Source of the DNA: Ralstonia sp. RRA
Lineage (GTDB): Bacteria > Pseudomonadota > Gammaproteobacteria > Burkholderiales > Burkholderiaceae
Assembly (NCBI RefSeq): GCF_037023145.1
Contig: NZ_CP146091.1
Span: 434,001 to 498,000 of the forward strand
Direction: 5' to 3'
Length of the DNA stretch: 64,000 bases
The position numbers and the translations under genes are program-made. Positions 63,335 through 64,000 of this stretch are shown here, piece after piece (the first letter of the stretch is position 1; each line of letters opens with the position of its first letter). The notes under the pieces were generated by a model. It was not told the DNA's origin. It saw nothing but the letters and a program-made list of their open reading frames with translations, and ran no database searches.

Positions 63335-64000
63335 TCAGGCGCCGGGGCTGCGCCAGGGGCGCATCGGGTTGGCCGGGAAGATCGCGCGCGCGGCGTTGCT
63401 GCGGCGGATGGCCAGCGCACGGGTGCGCGCCGTGGGCGGGGAACCACCGTCCTCGTGCTCGTCACCGTCGTCGAGGGCGCTGTCGTGCTCGTCCTCGTGT
63501 TCGTCGGCAGCACTGGCGCGTGCGCCGGGTGTGCGGCCGAACAGGTCACCGGCAAAGGGCGATGCGGTGGCAGGTGTCGTGGTGCGTTCGGGGGCGCGGC
63601 CATTGCTGTTGCCGCTCCCGTTGCCATGGCGGCTTGAGCCGCCATGACCATTGCCGCTGTCGCTGCCGTTGGGTGCGTCGTCGGCCTGAACCACGGGTGT
63701 GGGGACCTGGGCTTCGGCCAGTTCGACCACCTGGTCGAGTGCGCCGGCCTCGCCGGGCAGCGGAGCGTTGAGCGTGGCCACCACCAGCGCAGTCAGGCGC
63801 GCCAGCAGCGAGGCATCGTTCATCGGCTTGCCCTGCGTGAACATCGGCAGCAGGTTGTTGAGGTCATCGCCGGCCAGCACGCCGGCGAGTGCCTTGAGCG
63901 AGAAGTGCAGGCGCCAGCCGAGTTCAGCGCGCGGCACATGCGGCAGTGCGCACGAGAACGCTTCGAAGAAGCGACCGAACACCGGCGCGTAATGCCCGAG
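63335..64000 (-). CDS. TetR family regulator, C-terminal part (cut by window edge)
   Basis: Open frame of 222 codons running off the right end; the DNA-binding N terminus is outside. The visible start, LGHYAPVFGRFFEAFSCALPHVPRAELGWRLHFSLKALAGVLAGDDL, resembles the C-terminal ligand domain of TetR regulators found beside fad genes. From about residue 105 the chain becomes low-complexity: a Gly/Asn/Ser/His run (DSGNGHGGSSRHGNGSGN), then an acidic Glu/Asp/His run (ADEHEDEHDSALDDGDEHEDGG), then a basic end. Such a long disordered tail is unusual for TetR. Control of the fadE run is inferred from position only. Confidence 0.72.
   Translation of the reverse strand, partial: LGHYAPVFGRFFEAFSCALPHVPRAELGWRLHFSLKALAGVLAGDDLNNLLPMFTQGKPMNDASLLARLTALVVATLNAPLPGEAGALDQVVELAEAQVPTPVVQADDAPNGSDSGNGHGGSSRHGNGSGNSNGRAPERTTTPATASPFAGDLFGRTPGARASAADEHEDEHDSALDDGDEHEDGGSPPTARTRALAIRRSNAARAIFPANPMRPWRSPGA

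Overview
The window is a GC-rich, gene-dense chromosomal segment of a betaproteobacterium. It most resembles Ralstonia or a close Burkholderiaceae relative. This rests on gene order (rplM-rpsI, bactofilin-erpA-anmK/tyrS, pepP-ubiH-dusB-fis-purH-ruvCAB, lptD-surA-pdxA-rsmA, miaB-phoH-ybeY/corC-lnt-glyQS), a short Fis, an RNase P RNA of the bacterial A type, and high G/C at third codon positions. The genus is inferred; no rRNA is present. I see no tRNA genes, insertion sequences, prophage or CRISPR arrays.

Layout. 1-2.8 kb: pyrC, a DUF3025 gene, rnpB and an OsmC-like gene. 2.8-4.3 kb: a 612-base gap that holds an inverted repeat, a promoter, a compact RNA whose two hairpin loops carry anti-Shine-Dalgarno sequences, and the rplM-rpsI promoter and operon. 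4.4-10 kb: a membrane coiled-coil protein next to a bactofilin, erpA, anmK, then tyrS-dtd-phosphatase. 10-21.5 kb, minus strand: a queuosine-precursor transporter, ruvB, ruvA, a GDPD lipoprotein, ruvC, purH, fis-dusB and dadA-ubiH-pepP. 21.6-26.6 kb: an MHYT-GGDEF-EAL c-di-GMP enzyme, murU, azlD-azlC, amgK. 26.8-32.7 kb, plus strand: lptD-surA-pdxA-rsmA.

32.7-46.3 kb, minus strand: an EamA transporter and gloA, a two-partner secretion pair (tpsA-tpsB), then ygjP-plsC-gmhB-glyS-(exported protein)-glyQ-lnt-corC. 46.5-47.8 kb: an unusual exported protein with a Ser/Thr-Pro hexamer array and a His/Asp/Gly tail, lying between corC and ybeY, which are often neighbours elsewhere. 48.2-53 kb: ybeY-phoH-miaB, a small exported protein and a renalase-like flavoprotein. 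53.1-63.2 kb: a run of fatty-acid genes (fadE, fabG-like, maoC, fadI, fadD, a DUF1571 protein, an OmpW-type porin), followed by the cut end of a TetR-type regulator.

Functional themes. Cell-envelope work dominates: LPS export (lptD, surA, rsmA neighbours), heptose synthesis (gmhB), lipoprotein acylation (lnt), peptidoglycan recycling (anmK, amgK, murU) and two-partner secretion. The other themes are translation and RNA maturation (L13, S9, tyrS, glyQS, dtd, dusB, miaB, ybeY, rsmA, rnpB), Holliday-junction processing (ruvABC) and beta-oxidation. The most unusual items are the anti-Shine-Dalgarno hairpin RNA at about 3.06-3.17 kb and the repeat protein at 46.5-47.8 kb.
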